DNA of 61,629 nucleotides, from positions 1 to 61,629 of the forward strand of contig JAIETF010000081.1 in NCBI GenBank assembly GCA_019745415.1, written 5' to 3'. The first letter of the stretch is position 1, and every line of letters begins with the position of its first letter. The notes below the pieces were generated by a model. The model saw only the letters and a program-made list of their open reading frames with translations, made no database searches and was not told the DNA's origin. Made by a program: the position numbers and the translations under genes. This document shows, in pieces, positions 16,361 to 25,059 of this stretch. The DNA comes from Candidatus Obscuribacterales bacterium. Its GTDB lineage: Bacteria; Cyanobacteriota; Vampirovibrionia; Obscuribacterales; Obscuribacteraceae.

Positions 16361-18037
16361 CTATTCTTCGGTGACCTTGGCTATAGCCAGTCCGGCTTTG
16401 ACAAGCTCTTTTGTTTTACCGCTATAGACTAGAAAGCGTTCTTCCCAGAGTGGGTCGAACTTGGCTTTATAGCTGCGCAGACCTTTATATGAGAAGAAGC
16501 GATTGAGATGTTCATAGACCTGGTGTAGAGCTTTCTCGTAGAGGTTGTCTTCGGCCGCCTCTCCCACCCCAGATAGAGCTGCCAGACCTAGGCTGAACTT
16601 TGCGAAACCCTGTGCTTTCAAGTTGAGCAGCAACTTGGCAAAAAGATAGTCCATGGTGCCGCTTTCGGCGTCGACTCTGTAGCGCATCATGTCGATTGTG
16701 GCTTCTTTGCCCAGATCTAGACGGGTATAGCTTCTGATTTCGTTGACAAAGGCTGTGGCTTCTCCGGTAGCTTTACGCACGGCATAGATCTTGTTTTTCT
16801 GCAGGTCTTCGCGATTGAATTGCCCAAGGCTAAAGCCCCGCTCTCTTCTTCCCGGTAAAGAAAGCCATTGCCTAGAAATTTCTTCCATTTCGCTAAGTAG
16901 GCTCTCGTCGTGAGGGGGTTGATGTTCGGTCAGTTGGTAGCCTTCTTTGTCGAATTTTTTGATGACAGACTTGAAAGTTTTCTTCTTGATAGTATCGTTG
17001 CAGAACTTTTCTAGATCGACAACGGCATCTTCACCAACCTTGATAGCTTTGAGACCGAGTTTTTCGTAAATGGGTAATCGATTCGGGCTGGTCTGCAGAA
17101 AGGCTACCGACCAATCCATTTCGCGACAAAATTCTAAAAACTCTTGCACCAAAAGCTCTAAGCTGTCACTACTGGCGGTGGCGTCACCAAGGGCGATGGC
17201 GACGTTTAATTCGGTTCTGTAGGCAATAAAGCCGTTGCCCCTGCTGCTAAAAAAGTAAGATTTGTCGGGCATCAGTTTGAAATAGTCTAGTGAAGAATCG
17301 CCAAATCTATCGAGGAGCAATGCCACTTGTTCTCTTTCTTTGGGTTGAGTTACCAGACGATAGCGAATCGGGCGAAATATGTTATAGGCAATAGATAGTG
17401 CTGATGCTATGCCGAATAGTCGTAATGATTCTAGAAACCATCTGGCAAAGCGGCTGCCCTGCCAGGCTTCGCCATTACCTATAAGTGTAATTTCTTTGAC
17501 GGTGGCAAAGATGGCTTGGCTGAGGTTGAAGTTAATTGTCGAGTCTCTTTTGTCCAGCAGGAAGAAGCCGACGATGCCATAAATAAGCACCGCCAAAAGA
17601 GATACCAGGGCTTTTTTGAGAAATTCCCAACCTCTAATTGGCTCACTTTTGACGGTGAAAGACTTTCTAGCTGATAGCAAGGCGATAATGCTCAAGCAAG
17701 CCGGTAAGGCGCTATAGGTGGGAATATCGAGGTGGAAAAAATGGCTGTGTTCGCTGCCGTAGCGTGCTAGCTGCAAAAGAGTCAGCGCGGTGCTTAAGAG
17801 TAGGGTGATGAGCCAGGCATTTTTTTTGCGGCGGAATAGATTGAGGCTTAGATAGAGGGTGAGAAAGCCAAGCAATACCGAAAGAGTGTTACTCAGGTGA
17901 TAGACTTCGTAGGGCACCAGAGCATGAAAGAGCCGCGGATGTTCCTTGAGTCTGAGAGAAAGGGGCGCCAAGGTGGCGGTGAGACCAGAGAGCATGGTCA
18001 AACCGGCGGTGAAGCGGACGGCAAGGCTGTCTTTCAT
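16361..18037 (-). CDS. MprF-like DUF2156 membrane protein
   Basis: A 558-residue protein. The N-terminal 230 residues hold about six transmembrane segments; the C-terminal part is the DUF2156 domain seen at the end of phosphatidylglycerol lysyltransferases (FFSSRGNGFIAYRTELNVAIALGD, and the end motif EERFLVYSG). In MprF this GNAT-like domain transfers an aminoacyl group from tRNA to a lipid headgroup at the inner membrane. It is shorter than full MprF, which has about 14 segments with the flippase, so it may be synthase-only. The amino acid and lipid are not predictable. It starts 5 bp after the stop of an exported unknown protein, so the two are likely coupled. Confidence 0.82.
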   Translation of the reverse strand: MKDSLAVRFTAGLTMLSGLTATLAPLSLRLKEHPRLFHALVPYEVYHLSNTLSVLLGFLTLYLSLNLFRRKKNAWLITLLLSTALTLLQLARYGSEHSHFFHLDIPTYSALPACLSIIALLSARKSFTVKSEPIRGWEFLKKALVSLLAVLIYGIVGFFLLDKRDSTINFNLSQAIFATVKEITLIGNGEAWQGSRFARWFLESLRLFGIASALSIAYNIFRPIRYRLVTQPKEREQVALLLDRFGDSSLDYFKLMPDKSYFFSSRGNGFIAYRTELNVAIALGDATASSDSLELLVQEFLEFCREMDWSVAFLQTSPNRLPIYEKLGLKAIKVGEDAVVDLEKFCNDTIKKKTFKSVIKKFDKEGYQLTEHQPPHDESLLSEMEEISRQWLSLPGRRERGFSLGQFNREDLQKNKIYAVRKATGEATAFVNEIRSYTRLDLGKEATIDMMRYRVDAESGTMDYLFAKLLLNLKAQGFAKFSLGLAALSGVGEAAEDNLYEKALHQVYEHLNRFFSYKGLRSYKAKFDPLWEERFLVYSGKTKELVKAGLAIAKVTEE

Positions 18038-18042
18038 GCCTT

Positions 18043-18750
18043 TTAGAAAGAAAGAGCCTGTGCGCTGTCGCCTGGAATTTCTTCCTGCTTTTGAAACTTG
18101 TCGCTGGCATAGCCGGCTTCAGATATGCCGGGTTTTATATTTTCAGCCTGACCCCTCACTGATTCACTTTCAGACGGTCTTTTGAACTGACCTCTTTTGC
18201 GCATATTATCTTCGTGGGCGGCTTGCAGTTCACGATTGATTTTGTCTTCTTGTTCTTTGCGGCGTCTTTCTGCTTTGACCATGGCTTCATGGTAGGCTTT
18301 CTGGCTGTTGCCACCGGCCATCGGGTGTCCACCCGCTCTGAGAGTGGCTAACCTGCCTGCGTTCATCAAAAGAGCGCTGCCGCCGAGCATACCGGCGCCC
18401 ATGACCAGACCCATCGAATTGAAGCCGCTGGAAGAGCTGGTGGCGGTATTTTGATAGGTAGAGCCGAAGTTAGAGGGCAGGCTGCCCTTTGTGTTTACTG
18501 TGCCGTTGTCGTAGACTGTTCCACCGGTGTAGGGATTGCGATAGTCGCCATAGCCTGGGCTATTGACCCTGGCATCGCCCCAATAGTTAGGCAGGGTGAC
18601 TAGCGGTGCCGTGCCATAGTTGGCGCCATTCGTACCAGTGGCATATTGGGCTTGCGCCGGCAAGGTTAAGCCAAGATCGAAATTAAAAAGATAGCCCAGA
18701 GCCAGTGTTGCACAGGCAAGAACTCTAACTAAGCGACTTTCTTTCTTCAT
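18043..18750 (-). CDS. Exported protein of unknown function
   Basis: A 235-residue protein. A signal peptide (LVRVLACATLALGYLF ... PAQAQ) is followed by a Gly/Asn/Tyr/Pro-rich region, then a hydrophobic glycine-rich segment (MGLVMGAGMLGGSALLM) and a highly charged, likely helical stretch (KAERRRKEQEDKINRELQ). This could be an anchored periplasmic protein. It is directly upstream of the MprF-like gene with a 5-bp gap, so joint expression is likely. No known domain is recognised. Confidence 0.7.
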   Translation of the reverse strand: MKKESRLVRVLACATLALGYLFNFDLGLTLPAQAQYATGTNGANYGTAPLVTLPNYWGDARVNSPGYGDYRNPYTGGTVYDNGTVNTKGSLPSNFGSTYQNTATSSSSGFNSMGLVMGAGMLGGSALLMNAGRLATLRAGGHPMAGGNSQKAYHEAMVKAERRRKEQEDKINRELQAAHEDNMRKRGQFKRPSESESVRGQAENIKPGISEAGYASDKFQKQEEIPGDSAQALSF

Positions 18751-18792
18751 GACTTTGGCTCATTCGTTTTTCCGACTGCAGAACCATACTAG

Positions 18793-18839
18793 GCCGCCCT
18801 TCGCCTTTTATAAATGGGGAAATTCCCATAGAGGGCGGC
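18793..18839 (-). terminator. Nested inverted repeat after ychF
   Basis: The outer arms GCCGCCCT (18793-18800) and AGGGCGGC (18832-18839) are perfect. Inside lies a second hairpin, ATGGG (18814-18818) with CCCAT (18825-18829). It begins 16 bp past the ychF stop in the direction of transcription. There is no T tract, so it may be a processing or Rho-linked end rather than an intrinsic terminator. Confidence 0.45.
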
Positions 18840-18854
18840 GCTAACTTTGTCAGA

Positions 18855-19955
18855 TTAGACGTTGAAGCGGAAGTGAACGACGTCTCCGTCTTTCATTACA
18901 TATTCTTTCCCTTCCAACCTCATCAGCCCCTTCTCTTTGGCTGTCTTTTCGGAGCCTGATAGAACGTAATCATCGTAGCCTATCACTTCAGCTTTGATAA
19001 AGCCTCTTTCAAAGTCTGAGTGGATGATACCGGCGCATTTAGGAGCGGTATAGCCGGCTTCGAAGGGCCATGCTCTTACTTCCTTTTCTCCGGCGGTGAA
19101 ATAGGTCTTGAGACCCAAAAGGTCAAAGGCTGCCCGAATCAGTTTGTTCACACCCGAATCTTCGACGCCCAGGCTTTCCAGGTAGGAAGCCCGCTCTTCG
19201 GCATCGAGGGCTGAGAGTTCGGCTTCGATCTGGGCGGAGATAACCACCACCGGACGGCCTTCTTCTTGGGCTTTGGCTTTTAGGGCGGTTACATACTTGT
19301 TCTTGTCGGGATCGGCCAGTTCTTCCTCTTTGACATTGGCGGCATAGAGCATTGGTTTGACCGACAAAAGTTGCAACTGCGGCAAGATTTCTTTCTCTTC
19401 GTCGCTAAGTATGTTCAAATCACATGCTTTAACTTCGTCGATATAAGGCGAGAGCTTTTCGAAAATATCGCATTCCATTTGGGCTCGTTTGTCGCCTTGT
19501 TTCTTTTGTTTTTGCAGACGCTCTAGTCTTTTGCTGATTGACGATTGGTCGGCCATAGCCAGTTCGATATGAATGGTCTCTACGTCGCGAAGCGGGTCTA
19601 TGCCCCCGTCTACGTGGGTGATATTTTCATCATCGAAGCACCGCACCACATGCACGACAGCGTCAACTTCTCTGATATGCGAGAGAAATTGGTTGCCTAG
19701 ACCTTCGCCTTTGCTTGCTCCACGCACCAAACCAGCGATGTCTACAAATTCAAAGGCAGCCGGCAAGACCTGCTGCGGATTGACTAGGTTGCGCAGCTTT
19801 TCCAGGCGAGCATCGGGCACTTTGACAATTCCCACATTGGGTTCGATTGTGCAAAACGGGTAGTTGGCGCTTTCTGCCTGATAAGAAGCAGTAAGAGCAT
19901 TGAATAGAGTCGATTTCCCGACATTTGGTAAGCCGACGATACCTGCTTTGAGCAC
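18855..19955 (-). CDS. ychF: YchF/OLA1-family ATPase-type GTPase
   Basis: A 366-residue Obg-related P-loop NTPase that binds ribosomes and prefers ATP in studied homologues. The N-terminus MLKAGIVGLPNVGKST contains Walker A; FVDIAGLV is the G3 region. The C-terminal TGS-like domain ends with GKEYVMKDGDVVHFRFNV, diagnostic for the family. GTG at 19955 is chosen because GGAGGG (19960-19965 on the opposite strand) lies 4 nt upstream and the result matches the family N-terminus exactly; an upstream start would add 13 unrelated residues. It is the only clearly universal housekeeping gene in this part. Confidence 0.97.
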   Translation of the reverse strand: MLKAGIVGLPNVGKSTLFNALTASYQAESANYPFCTIEPNVGIVKVPDARLEKLRNLVNPQQVLPAAFEFVDIAGLVRGASKGEGLGNQFLSHIREVDAVVHVVRCFDDENITHVDGGIDPLRDVETIHIELAMADQSSISKRLERLQKQKKQGDKRAQMECDIFEKLSPYIDEVKACDLNILSDEEKEILPQLQLLSVKPMLYAANVKEEELADPDKNKYVTALKAKAQEEGRPVVVISAQIEAELSALDAEERASYLESLGVEDSGVNKLIRAAFDLLGLKTYFTAGEKEVRAWPFEAGYTAPKCAGIIHSDFERGFIKAEVIGYDDYVLSGSEKTAKEKGLMRLEGKEYVMKDGDVVHFRFNV

Positions 19956-19959
19956 GAGA

Positions 19960-19965
19960 CCCTCC
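19960..19965 (-). promoter_or_regulatory. Ribosome binding site that sets the ychF start
   Basis: GGAGGG on the minus strand, 4 nt before GTG at 19955-19953. It decides between this GTG and an earlier ATG at 19994. Confidence 0.8.
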
Positions 19966-20042
19966 AGAAAGCTTAGTTTGTTTAATTTGCTCATTATAGT
20001 GACAAGTGGTGCAAACCATTGTCTTCATTGAACTTTCTTAAG

Positions 20043-22412
20043 TTATTCCGCTAAATACTGCAGCGGGTTGCGGTGACTGGCTTCGATGAAAAGATCCACT
20101 CTGGGATTGATTTTATGCAGTCTTTCAAAGACTTCCTTCATTTTCGCTTCATCAAAATTGCTTTCGAAATATTGCAGCTTTTCTACTTTCTCGATGCGTT
20201 GATAAATCTGGTAGAACTGATTTGGCACCAGTTTGGTATTTTTCAGGTGCAAGGTGCGCAAAGAAATGTTCGGTGCAACTTCTAGAAGCGTTGAAAAGGG
20301 CACGTCCATGTCGATAAGGTCAACTTGACGTCGCGGTCTGGAAAAGATGAGTTTAATAAGAGCCGGACTGGCTTTCAGCCCATAGAGATGAATTTTCTCC
20401 AGTCGATTTTGCTTGTCTAGACTGGTAAGCAAATCGGTGGGGTCTTCATTCTTGGTGCTCGACAGGGTTATTTCTGAAAGGTTCTTTAGTTGCATTATCG
20501 GTGTCAGGGCTTTGAGTGGCAGACCGCAGTCGCGCAGATTTAGAGCTTTCAAGTGTTTGGCTGAGGCGATTGCCCTTATTGCCTTCTGGTCGATTTTGAA
20601 AGAGGGGATTTCATAGGCGGTCAAATTAGTAAAATATGGCAAGACAGAGGCGGTAAATTTGCTTAGATCTTTTTTGCCACCTTCATTCTCTTTGAAGATG
20701 ATTTCTCTCAGATCTGAGGGTCTAAAGCCTTTCAGTAGTTCGGGATGGTCCCCGATGAAAAAAACATTTTGCTTGCTAGATTCGCCGAGCTCGCCTGATT
20801 TTGCTATTTTGGCGTCTGCTATCCCGGTGTCTGCTATAAAAGTGTAGCCGCCGACCTCGGGCAAGAGCATTTCTTTATAGACCCGACTCAAGACTTTAGG
20901 CAGACCAATTTCTAGGAGAAGGTTTGCCGTGTCTGTACCTTTGCCATTCGGTAAGTTCGGGGCAGATTCAGAGATGGAGCTTTTGGTCATCTCCACTTCT
21001 ATGACGCCCAAGTCGAGACCATCGGGGATGTGGTACGAATTGTCTAGACCAGATTTGGCACCGAGCGTTGTAGGTACAGATTTCTGAAAGAACTGACCCG
21101 GATTGATCTTGAAATTGTTATTGTTATCCAGATTCAGATTCGCTGCTGACGCAATTTTTGTATTTGCATTCCCATCTGGTTTGGGGGCACCGACTATTGC
21201 CTGTAATTTGTCGGGCGGGACCAACGGCGAGATAGGTGTGTGCACTTCGTAATTGAAATTTTTTTCTTGTCCCTTGATTTGAGAAAGGGCAATGACGATA
21301 AGGATAATCAAGAGCAGGGCTAGGCTGCTTATTGTTAGAACCCCATATATGGCTTTGCTGTCTTCGGTGGTGTCACCACTAACGATACCGGTGGCTATCT
21401 TTTTTCTTTTCGTCTTCTTCTCAGCCAAGCCTTTCAGTTGAACAGTTTTTTCCACCTCACTTTCAATACCAAGCTCTTCCAAAATAGATTCTAGAATCTC
21501 TTCCACTTGGGCCATACTTTGTGGTCTGTCATGGGGAGACTTACTGAGGAGATGATCAAGAAAGTCTTCCAGTGACTTGGGGAAGTGTGCCCCGGCTTTG
21601 ACTTCGCTCAGTCGAGGCGGTCGCGCTTCGATATGAGCAGTCAGGGTCTCGACTATGTTGCGTCCCTGAAATGGCGGTCTGCCGGTAAGGCATTCGAAGA
21701 GTGTGCAACCCAGGCTGTAGATATCGCTTCTTTCATCTAATTTGCCGCCCTGCGCTTGTTCCGGACTCATATAGAGCGGGCTGCCGAAGATTTCGCCTTT
21801 GCCGGTTAGGGCTTGGTCGGTATTTTCTCGTCCGATTAATTTAGCGATGCCGAAATCTACTACTTTGACTCTGGCATAGATGTTTCTTTCTTTTTCCTCG
21901 TTGGCGATAACTATGTTGCCCGGCTTAATATCGCGGTGCATGATACGTTTGCTGTGAGCGTGATTAAGGGCATCGGCAACGCTGATGAAAATTTTCAGCG
22001 TCTCCGCCAATGGTGGCAGACCTCCACTCTTGAGTCTTTCAGAGAGAGTCTCTCCATCCACTAGTTCCATAACATAATAGGGCACTTTGCTTTTGTAGAG
22101 CCCGCCATCAACAATTTTTACTATGTTGCCGTGGTCTAGACGGGCAATTACTTCTATTTCGGTAAGGAAGCGTGAAAGTATCTGAGGGTTCTGTTGCGAG
22201 CCAAGCAAGATCTTGAGAGCGTACTGTGCGGTCGCTTTATTTTTCTCTGCTTCTAGCAGTTGTACTTTGTAAACTTGCCCGGCAGCGCCTTGGCCAATAA
22301 AGCCTAGAATTTGGTATTCGGCCTCGTCGCCCAGTATCTGTCCTTTGCTTAGATACTCCGGCGCGCCTTTGTCTTGAGTCTGGCTAAATAGAGTTTCGTC
22401 GCTATTCTTCAA
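20043..22412 (-). CDS. Membrane Ser/Thr protein kinase with LRR-like ectodomain (second of pair)
   Basis: A 789-residue PknB-type kinase. The glycine loop is GQGAAG (40-45), the ATP-binding Lys is Lys67 in YALKIL, the catalytic loop HRDIKPGN, the metal site DFG, and GSPLYMSPEQ the APE-type region. All key residues are present. One transmembrane segment (LALLLIILIVIAL, about 360-380) follows. The outer part ends in leucine-rich-like repeats (HLKALNLRDCGLPLKALTPI, NLSEITLSSTKNED). The start is TTG at 22412, overlapping the upstream kinase gene by 11 nt, with GGAGG 12 nt upstream. The N-terminus holds SQTQD, a trace of the heptad repeat of its neighbour. A duplication origin is likely. Confidence 0.9.
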   Translation of the reverse strand: MKNSDETLFSQTQDKGAPEYLSKGQILGDEAEYQILGFIGQGAAGQVYKVQLLEAEKNKATAQYALKILLGSQQNPQILSRFLTEIEVIARLDHGNIVKIVDGGLYKSKVPYYVMELVDGETLSERLKSGGLPPLAETLKIFISVADALNHAHSKRIMHRDIKPGNIVIANEEKERNIYARVKVVDFGIAKLIGRENTDQALTGKGEIFGSPLYMSPEQAQGGKLDERSDIYSLGCTLFECLTGRPPFQGRNIVETLTAHIEARPPRLSEVKAGAHFPKSLEDFLDHLLSKSPHDRPQSMAQVEEILESILEELGIESEVEKTVQLKGLAEKKTKRKKIATGIVSGDTTEDSKAIYGVLTISSLALLLIILIVIALSQIKGQEKNFNYEVHTPISPLVPPDKLQAIVGAPKPDGNANTKIASAANLNLDNNNNFKINPGQFFQKSVPTTLGAKSGLDNSYHIPDGLDLGVIEVEMTKSSISESAPNLPNGKGTDTANLLLEIGLPKVLSRVYKEMLLPEVGGYTFIADTGIADAKIAKSGELGESSKQNVFFIGDHPELLKGFRPSDLREIIFKENEGGKKDLSKFTASVLPYFTNLTAYEIPSFKIDQKAIRAIASAKHLKALNLRDCGLPLKALTPIMQLKNLSEITLSSTKNEDPTDLLTSLDKQNRLEKIHLYGLKASPALIKLIFSRPRRQVDLIDMDVPFSTLLEVAPNISLRTLHLKNTKLVPNQFYQIYQRIEKVEKLQYFESNFDEAKMKEVFERLHKINPRVDLFIEASHRNPLQYLAE

Positions 22413-24936
22413 GATAGTCCATAGCCTCCAGGCTGCTGGAAGGTCTTGATTCTATGAGGGTGATGCTGGCGTCCTTGACCAGAATTTTCTTCAGTTCGAT
22501 CTCTAGCTTTTCGCGCTCTACTCGACTCCATTTTTTGTTGTAGATGTGGACTGTCGAGATGCGTCTAAAGTTCCTGATTAGCTCGAGAGCCTGTGCCGTG
22601 GTGCAGTCAAGGTCTCCGACCCTTACACTGACCCAGTGAGAGTAAGGAGCAATACTGGCAAGCTGCTTGTAGGTGATATTGCAATCTACAAATGTAACTG
22701 CCAAAAGTGAGCGACATTCGGTTAGGCGCTTTAGATCTGCTGTTGTTAGTTTCGTTTTGCAGATAATGAGAGATCGCAGTTGATTTGACTGACTTAGTCT
22801 TTCGATCAATTCACTTGTGTTGGATTTGAGATCTGAAAGGCTTAATATACTAAGCTTCTCTAAGCGGTTTAGGTGGAGCGCACCACCAGTGGTGACATTC
22901 GAGGCGCGTAGATAAAGTTCGTGGAGATGCTTGAAGCGGTTGATCGTTTCTATGTCTTCGTCATTGGCGGCGCTTCCCTCCAGATAGAGTATATTTAGGT
23001 CTGGAAAAGTATCGGCTGCGGTCGCTAGTAATTTTGGAACATTGGTCTTTACACTATTCATCCTCAGCTCGTCGATGTCTTGAGGGCGGAAACCTTTCAT
23101 GAACTCTGGATATTTCAGGGCGGCGCGCAGGGGCGTGAATGTCATGCGCGAGCCTGAAGGAACCCTGACCTTGCCTTTTACTTTGGCATCAATTTTTGTG
23201 GCTTCACCTAGACGATTCACAATCTGATCAAGATCGTCAAGATCTCTGAAGCCGCTTGACTGCATGTCTGTTCTTGAAAGAGTCTTCTTTTTCTTTTGGG
23301 GACCGCCTCCATAGGAGAACGCCACAGTGCCGCCTGATTCCTTCAAGGGAAACTGAAATTCGGACATTTGCTCCCCGTCGACATCTACCTCGCCTTTGTA
23401 GAATCCGCCGGGCTTTATTTCAGCTGGATTGAGAATGGCACTTGTGGCGCTCTGGGTGATTGTTTCTCGTTTCTTCTGTGCATTATCGACCATGCTGGTC
23501 ACGTCCTCAGCATGCTTTATGTGCTCGGCATCATCCGGTATAGCCAGGTCTTTAGCCTTTTGGTCTGTGGTTAGGAGCGTGTATATCACAAAGCATAGAC
23601 CTGTTACGAGGGTGCCCAGCACGAGCGCCATTGTCATGGTAAACACTTTCTTTACCGGGCGCGCTTCTTCTTCTGAAAGCACGGTGGAGCGCACCGGCTT
23701 GCGTGTGCGTCTGGTTTGAGTTTGTGCTGCGGCCTCTTTTGGTGTGGATGCTTCTCTGATTTCTTCAATGATTTCAACCACTTGTAGCATGGTCTGTACC
23801 CGGTCATCGGGCAATTTTTCAAGCAGTTGATCGACAAAGTCTTCCAGTTCGGGTGGAAACTTCTTGTCTGGTCTTCTTTCTGAGAGTCTTTGCGGGCGCA
23901 CCTCTCGGTGCATAGTGAAGGTCTCGACTGAGTTGCGCCCCTGCAAAGGTGGCGTGCCGGTAAGCGCTTCGTAAAGGGTGCAGCCCAGTGAATAGATATC
24001 GGAGCGGGCATCAACTCTACCGCCTACACACTGTTCCGGGCTCATATAGAGAGGACTGCCGAAGATTTCGCCCTTGCCGGTGAGCGACTGGCCATGGTCG
24101 CGTCCTGCTAGTTTGGCTATGCCGAAGTCGACGACTTTGACGCGATCACCGAGGAAGCCCGGAGAGTTGGATAGCACAATGTTGCCTGGTTTTATATCGC
24201 GGTGAATGATATTGATTTTGTGAGCGGCATGCAGGGCGTGGGCTACCGCTGCAAACATATCCAGCGCTTCCAGCAGCGGCAGACCTTGCCTTGAGCCTTT
24301 TTTGATTATGTCTGCTAGTGTCTGCCCGTCAACATAGTCCATGACGTAATAGGGCATGGCGCCAAGATTGGTGGGATGCACTCCGCTGTCGTGCACTTGC
24401 ACTACGTTTTGATGCGAGAGTCTCGAAATGACAAGAACCTCGGTGCGAAAGCGCTCGATAGCCATTTCGCTTACATCTTGCCCCATCATAATTTTGAGGG
24501 CATAATCCGCTTCGTCGTCGCCGCTTGTCTTTCTGACTTTATAGACCTGCCCGGCGGCACCGGCACCGAGAAAGGAGAGTATTTCATAATTGCCGACAAT
24601 CGTAGCGGCGCTAAGGTAGCCGCTTGCAGTGTTGGAACCGCCTTTGGCGCGATTGGAGGCTGTTCTGTCTTGGCTAAGAATAGTCCGGTCTTGGCTGGGA
24701 ACTGTTCTGTCTTGGCTAAGAACAGTCCGGTCTTGACTGGGAACTGTTCTGTCTTGGCTGGGAACAGTTTTGTCTTGGCTGGGAACAGTTTTGTCTTGGC
24801 TGGGAACCGTAAAGTCTTGACTGTCCCTATCTTGTTCTCCGTCAGAGTTTAGAGCATTAGCCTGGTGTGGCAATTGGCGCCTAGAGGGGTCCCGCCCATC
24901 GCTCGAATCAAAATTGTGCTGCGCCTTGCCACTCAT
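22402..24936 (-). CDS. Membrane Ser/Thr protein kinase with heptad Thr repeats and LRR-like ectodomain
   Basis: An 844-residue PknB-type kinase. Residues 39-94 are eight 7-residue repeats of the type SQDxTVP, placing Thr at 43, 50, 57, 64, 71, 78, 85 and 92. The kinase domain follows: GAGAAG loop (124-129), Lys148, HRDIKPGN, DFG and GSPLYMSPEQ, all intact. A transmembrane segment (MALVLGTLVTGLCFVIY) lies near 430-455, then an ectodomain with LRR-like units (HLHELYLRASNV, KLSILSLSDLKS). AGAGGG precedes the ATG by 6 nt. The threonines could be autophosphorylation sites; that is inference. It is divergent from the Gly/Cys-linker and calpain-like genes. Confidence 0.92.
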   Translation of the reverse strand: MSGKAQHNFDSSDGRDPSRRQLPHQANALNSDGEQDRDSQDFTVPSQDKTVPSQDKTVPSQDRTVPSQDRTVLSQDRTVPSQDRTILSQDRTASNRAKGGSNTASGYLSAATIVGNYEILSFLGAGAAGQVYKVRKTSGDDEADYALKIMMGQDVSEMAIERFRTEVLVISRLSHQNVVQVHDSGVHPTNLGAMPYYVMDYVDGQTLADIIKKGSRQGLPLLEALDMFAAVAHALHAAHKINIIHRDIKPGNIVLSNSPGFLGDRVKVVDFGIAKLAGRDHGQSLTGKGEIFGSPLYMSPEQCVGGRVDARSDIYSLGCTLYEALTGTPPLQGRNSVETFTMHREVRPQRLSERRPDKKFPPELEDFVDQLLEKLPDDRVQTMLQVVEIIEEIREASTPKEAAAQTQTRRTRKPVRSTVLSEEEARPVKKVFTMTMALVLGTLVTGLCFVIYTLLTTDQKAKDLAIPDDAEHIKHAEDVTSMVDNAQKKRETITQSATSAILNPAEIKPGGFYKGEVDVDGEQMSEFQFPLKESGGTVAFSYGGGPQKKKKTLSRTDMQSSGFRDLDDLDQIVNRLGEATKIDAKVKGKVRVPSGSRMTFTPLRAALKYPEFMKGFRPQDIDELRMNSVKTNVPKLLATAADTFPDLNILYLEGSAANDEDIETINRFKHLHELYLRASNVTTGGALHLNRLEKLSILSLSDLKSNTSELIERLSQSNQLRSLIICKTKLTTADLKRLTECRSLLAVTFVDCNITYKQLASIAPYSHWVSVRVGDLDCTTAQALELIRNFRRISTVHIYNKKWSRVEREKLEIELKKILVKDASITLIESRPSSSLEAMDYLEE
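24661..24822 (-). repeat. 21-bp tandem repeat, about 8 copies, inside kinase gene
   Basis: Eight units of 21 bp encode S-Q-D-K/R/F-T-V/I-P/L. Copies differ by single bases (P or L, K or R), and the frame is kept throughout. Near-identity at DNA level suggests recent expansion. Confidence 0.92.
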
Positions 24937-25059
24937 TTCTTGCCCTCTGAATCTAAGGTGGAGGGGGCTTGAGTGGGAAAACTACGGCAAGCTTGCAACA
25001 AAGTTGAAACGATTGCCAAATAAGTTGGGCGCATGAATTCCTTTGCTTTTGGAGTGCCC

